44,996 nucleotides of DNA from Paenibacillus lautus NBRC 15380. GTDB lineage: Bacteria > Bacillota > Bacilli > Paenibacillales > Paenibacillaceae. The notes under the pieces were generated by a model. That model did no database searches and was not told where the DNA came from. It saw only the letters and a program-made list of their open reading frames with translations. The DNA lies in NCBI RefSeq assembly GCF_004000945.1, contig NZ_BIMF01000032.1, positions 1 through 44,996 on the forward strand. The letters run 5' to 3'. Position numbers and translations under genes: made by a program. Positions 42,359 to 44,996 of the stretch are shown here, piece after piece (the stretch's first letter is position 1; each line of letters opens with the position of its first letter).

Positions 42359-43312
42359 ATGAACCCAAAGGTTGGTGACATTCATTTGGGTGAAAGAATC
42401 ATACGAAATTTTAGGCAGGGCGATATGCCTCTGGTGGGGGAGCTGTATCAGGCAGTATCCGCAGAGGATGCGCTGTTCTGGTGGGTAGGTGACCAGGAGA
42501 ATTGGGGTAACGTGTTCTGTGCACTCGAAGACGGGAAGATGGTGGCCAAGGGACAGGTCGGGATCATTAACGTGATCCCGCCGGGATGTGCATCTAACTG
42601 CAAGCATCACATTTATGTGAATCTCAAGGCTGTACCGCAGCGGGAGCGGGATTATGATCTGTTAAGTGAAATGTATAAAGTGCTCTATGAACGTGCGGTT
42701 GTGTTAAAGAGAACCTTGCCGGAGGCCTACGGGACGTTTTTGTGCGTGGGGAACTATGCCCATGAGATCGGCAACAACGCTTTTTTTACAGAGGAAATCG
42801 GGTTTCAGCCGCTGGAGAGGCTGTATTCCATGAAGCGGTCGCTTGAGGAGCCTATTCCTGCCTTGGCGTTAGAAGATCGCTATTGGTACCGATTGTGGAA
42901 GATGGAGTCTGCGGAAGAGGAAGAGATGTATTTAAAGCTCGAGATTGAGGTTTGGCCGGAAGCGCCGCTGGGTCTTGCACGATTACGGGAATATAAAGGG
43001 CATCCCAACTGGACTGCGATGAATGTTCTGGAAGGGGACACGATAATAGGCAGTACCATGGCATGGCTGGAAGAGGGGAACGTCGGCGTGATTGAAGATG
43101 TGTTTGTGAGAGAACCGTGGAGACAACGGGAAATTGCAAAATATCTGCTCTACCGTTCCATGTCTTATCTTCGGGCTCATGGATCCGCCACAGTAAAACT
43201 TCAAGTGAAGGCAGCCAACGAAACGGCGTTGTCACTCTATCAGTCGGTTGGCTTTGCCAAAGACCAAGAAGAGCACCGATTCTGCCTCCCTCTGCAGCAG
43301 GAAAGCCACTAA
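42359..43312 (+). CDS. GNAT-family acetyltransferase with two domains
   Basis: A 317-residue protein. The C-terminal half (about 180-315) is a full GNAT fold: IEDVFVREPWRQREIAKYLL is the acetyl-CoA-binding motif A region and AANETALSLYQSVGF is motif B. The N-terminal half (about 10-170) resembles a degenerate second GNAT domain (IRNFRQGDMPLVGELYQAVS). The start codon ATG 42359 lacks a good RBS, and no better start is seen. It is divergent from the ArsR-GyrB regulator with a 164-bp gap, and both are bracketed by a 33-bp repeat, so it is a candidate target of that regulator. The substrate (small molecule or protein amine) is unknown. Confidence 0.82.
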   Translation: MNPKVGDIHLGERIIRNFRQGDMPLVGELYQAVSAEDALFWWVGDQENWGNVFCALEDGKMVAKGQVGIINVIPPGCASNCKHHIYVNLKAVPQRERDYDLLSEMYKVLYERAVVLKRTLPEAYGTFLCVGNYAHEIGNNAFFTEEIGFQPLERLYSMKRSLEEPIPALALEDRYWYRLWKMESAEEEEMYLKLEIEVWPEAPLGLARLREYKGHPNWTAMNVLEGDTIIGSTMAWLEEGNVGVIEDVFVREPWRQREIAKYLLYRSMSYLRAHGSATVKLQVKAANETALSLYQSVGFAKDQEEHRFCLPLQQESH

Positions 43313-43347
43313 TAAGGATCGACAGCCATGCGTGCGTCAAGCATGTT

Positions 43348-43380
43348 GGTCGACAGCCATCGAAGCATGCCCCGGACCAC
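43348..43380 (+). repeat. 33-bp direct repeat, right copy
   Basis: One mismatch to 40898-40930, same orientation. A partial, diverged copy precedes it at 43317-43345. It lies directly behind the acetyltransferase gene. Confidence 0.8.
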
Positions 43381-43421
43381 GTACCATACGCACAGGGAGT
43401 AATACGCACGATGTACAAAAC

Positions 43422-43460
43422 AAAGACCACGCCCCGGATTGATCCGGGCGTGGTCTTTTC
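43422..43460. terminator. Bidirectional terminator between GNAT and nucleotidyltransferase genes
   Basis: A 13-bp stem AAAGACCACGCCC (43422-43434) with its complement (43446-43458) plus an inner GGAT/ATCC, and flanking A and T runs. Confidence 0.9.
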
Positions 43461-43482
43461 TATATAAACCGGCGAATAGGAG

Positions 43483-44541
43483 TTATGAGGTCGATTCTTG
43501 CCCGCCTGTTACATTCGGGTTGGCATCCAGAATGCTTTCCGTGACGCTCCACAGTTTCGGCAGGAACCGAAGAACCTCGTCGGCCCGCTGCAGCAGGTCA
43601 TCGGTGCACGTTATGCCGAGATCCGCAAGGATGGCATCAAAAGCAGGGGCATACTGCTCTTGAAATTCAGGAGTCCCGTCGACTTCCAATATGTTGTGGC
43701 AGCGAGCGAAGGTGGCTACCATCCAGAAGACGGCTTCTCGATGGCTTCCGTTTAGGATCAGCTCGCGGCTGCCGTCAATGGCAATCGGCCTGGCATCCGG
43801 CGTAATGTCACTGCTGAAAAAGAAGGGGGTCTTCGCAATCGCAGCAGCGGCATCGAAGGTTCGGGCCAGTCCATTAAGATGATGGAGCGCTTGTTCGGCA
43901 CTCATGTCTTTACAGCCCAGCAGTCGTAACAGTTCCTCGTAGATTTCCTCTTGGTCATATTCCTTGAGCACCTCGCGAACCGCCGCATAGCGGAGCCTGA
44001 CCGTGGGGTTGCGAAGAGCGGCGACCAGGAGCATATGGGTGGTTACGCCGGTAGGGAACAGCCAGGAGGTAACCTGGCGATGCCAAGGGGCAGAAGGATC
44101 TATGGATCGGAGTCCGGTTATGATACGTTCGCGCACGTTCTCACAGCGGCGGGCGACCCATATCCGGTTGGCAAATTGACGCGAAACCTCCGTCTGCAGC
44201 TTGCGCAGCTGCCCGGTCGGATCGGACATCAGGGTATCTACACGGAAGCTGCCCGCAAGATGATAGGACGTTAATACCTGCTCGGGCGAGGCGAGGTCCC
44301 GCCAGGACAGATAGGTGGCTTCGATCAAAGCGTCTTGGTAGATAAACTTTCCGAGCTTTAGACGGGGCTCCGCATCCTGGGTAACGATAACGACGTCAAT
44401 GTCCGAGGACGGAGCCATCTCTGCCTCATCCGACTTTCCGACCGTGGAGCCGCTAAAATAGGCACCCATAAATCCAGGCTCCCTGCTGGCATGCTGCAAG
44501 ACCCAATCCGTCGCCGCCGCGCGTGCTGATCCAACGTTCAT
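43483..44541 (-). CDS. Nucleotidyltransferase domain protein
   Basis: Starting at ATG 44541 (GAGGAGGA upstream) gives 352 residues; an ATG at 44577 adds 12 less likely residues. The N-terminal Pol-beta-type nucleotidyltransferase fold has GSTVG (31-35) and the metal-binding pair D47/D49 in SSDIDVVIV, followed by the later LIEATYLSW strand. The C-terminal 200 residues are helical and unrecognised. Aminoglycoside adenylyltransferases and HEPN/MNT toxin-antitoxin enzymes share this core; the long helical C-terminus fits neither exactly. It is leftward and convergent with the acetyltransferase. The substrate is unknown. Confidence 0.85.
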   Translation of the reverse strand: MNVGSARAAATDWVLQHASREPGFMGAYFSGSTVGKSDEAEMAPSSDIDVVIVTQDAEPRLKLGKFIYQDALIEATYLSWRDLASPEQVLTSYHLAGSFRVDTLMSDPTGQLRKLQTEVSRQFANRIWVARRCENVRERIITGLRSIDPSAPWHRQVTSWLFPTGVTTHMLLVAALRNPTVRLRYAAVREVLKEYDQEEIYEELLRLLGCKDMSAEQALHHLNGLARTFDAAAAIAKTPFFFSSDITPDARPIAIDGSRELILNGSHREAVFWMVATFARCHNILEVDGTPEFQEQYAPAFDAILADLGITCTDDLLQRADEVLRFLPKLWSVTESILDANPNVTGGQESTS

Positions 44542-44565
44542 AACCTTGTTTCCTCCTCTACCTGC

Positions 44566-44757
44566 ATGGTGTCTCACATAATTAGAAAAAATATCCTGTT
44601 TCTCATTTCATTATTCATTATATGGACTTCCCTTCTAATATACAACCGCTTACAAGAGGGCTTGAGCCTTCATGTTGATGGTAAAGACGGGATTACTGAA
44701 GAAGAGAAAATGATACTGCTGCAAGGGATTCGAAAGGGCTTGGCACATATAAATTAA
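44566..44757 (+). CDS. Small single-pass membrane protein, hypothetical
   Basis: A 63-residue frame beginning MVSHIIRKNILFLISLFIIW with one clear membrane helix, then a charged tail (EEEKMILLQGIRKGLAHIN). It starts 25 bp from the divergent nucleotidyltransferase start, with no convincing RBS. A terminator follows at 44791-44847, which supports a real transcript. Confidence 0.4.
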   Translation: MVSHIIRKNILFLISLFIIWTSLLIYNRLQEGLSLHVDGKDGITEEEKMILLQGIRKGLAHIN

Positions 44758-44790
44758 AAGTTCATACGGGTGTGTACCTGCGTGAAACCG

Positions 44791-44847
44791 AAACGGACAT
44801 TCTCTCATCGCTAACCATTCAGCGAGGGGGAACGTCCGTTTTTTTGG
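44791..44847 (+). terminator. Intrinsic terminator
   Basis: AAACGGAC (44791-44798) pairs with GTCCGTTT (44834-44841), with an inner cgct/agcg hairpin, and T7 follows. Confidence 0.8.
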
Positions 44848-44996
44848 TCTTTTAGAGGTTGTTCTAAAAGTCCGCTTTTGATAAGAAAACCAATCGAGGT
44901 CAATTCAAGGACGAGCGACCGCGATTTAAAGGTAGGTTTTCTTGCGATACAGAATATCATCAGCGTAGCAAGATAACTTATAAATTCTATATCTAA
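44848..44996. other. Window-edge sequence, possible IS or repeat end
   Basis: The word gaggttgttctaaaag at about 44856-44871, followed by ccgcttttgata, resembles ends of transposon-like repeats seen in Paenibacillus genomes, from recollection only. No gene is complete here. Confidence 0.2.

Overview
The window looks like chromosomal DNA from a Paenibacillus-type member of the Bacillales. Ribosome binding sites are strong AGGAGG types, lipoproteins and an LPXTG surface protein indicate a Gram-positive envelope, a T-box leader controls a methionyl-tRNA synthetase, and the sugar transporter genes are of the LplB/YtcP-like kind paired with glycoside hydrolases. This assignment is inference from gene content; no rRNA or tRNA gene was seen.

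Layout. 1-4.6 kb: a LysR regulator divergent from chorismate synthase (aroC), an Old Yellow Enzyme flavin oxidoreductase with a small ArsR-type regulator that shares its operator-like motif, and a frameshifted helix-hairpin-helix gene. 4.8-8.1 kb: a Fur-box-controlled ferri-siderophore uptake operon (binding lipoprotein plus a fused two-domain permease, no ATPase). 8.2-12.0 kb: a sugar-type ArsR regulator divergent from a GH2 glycosidase. 12.2-17.2 kb: a visibly AT-richer island with a cyclase-family hydrolase, a HAD phosphatase, a DUF6933-like protein, two small secreted proteins, and three broken, partly duplicated pieces of one peptidoglycan-binding protein gene. 17.3-24.5 kb: an M50-like membrane protease, divergent from a tightly packed operon of TerB_N/TerB_C protein, BrxD-like (DUF2791) ATPase, Lhr/BrxHI-like DEVH helicase and an overlapping APH-type kinase. 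24.7-30.9 kb: a LacI-regulated carbohydrate locus (regulator, two permeases, binding lipoprotein, GH30 glucosylceramidase). 30.9-36.7 kb: a sigma-factor remnant, a gene-poor stretch and a 1528-residue lectin/DUF11/LPXTG surface protein. 37.0-39.0 kb: promoter, T-box and a second-type MetRS. 39.0-39.9 kb: two families of tandem intergenic repeats. 39.9-45.0 kb: an alpha/beta hydrolase, an ArsR-HTH protein fused to a GyrB-type ATP-binding domain, a GNAT acetyltransferase, a nucleotidyltransferase and a small membrane protein; a 33-bp repeat brackets the ArsR-GyrB/GNAT pair.

The strongest candidates for an under-described system are (1) the TerB_N/C - DUF2791 ATPase - DEVH helicase operon, a probable nucleic-acid-processing or defence module built from BREX-like parts but without PglZ or a methylase, and (2) the ArsR-GyrB fusion, which keeps the ATP-binding signature but appears to lack the catalytic glutamate, suggesting a nucleotide-sensing transcription factor. 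Several operators can be read directly: twin identical 16-bp palindromes in the LacI locus, a 17-bp inverted Fur-type repeat over the -10 of the siderophore operon, and paired 10-bp palindromes flanking the -10 of the ArsR-GyrB gene.
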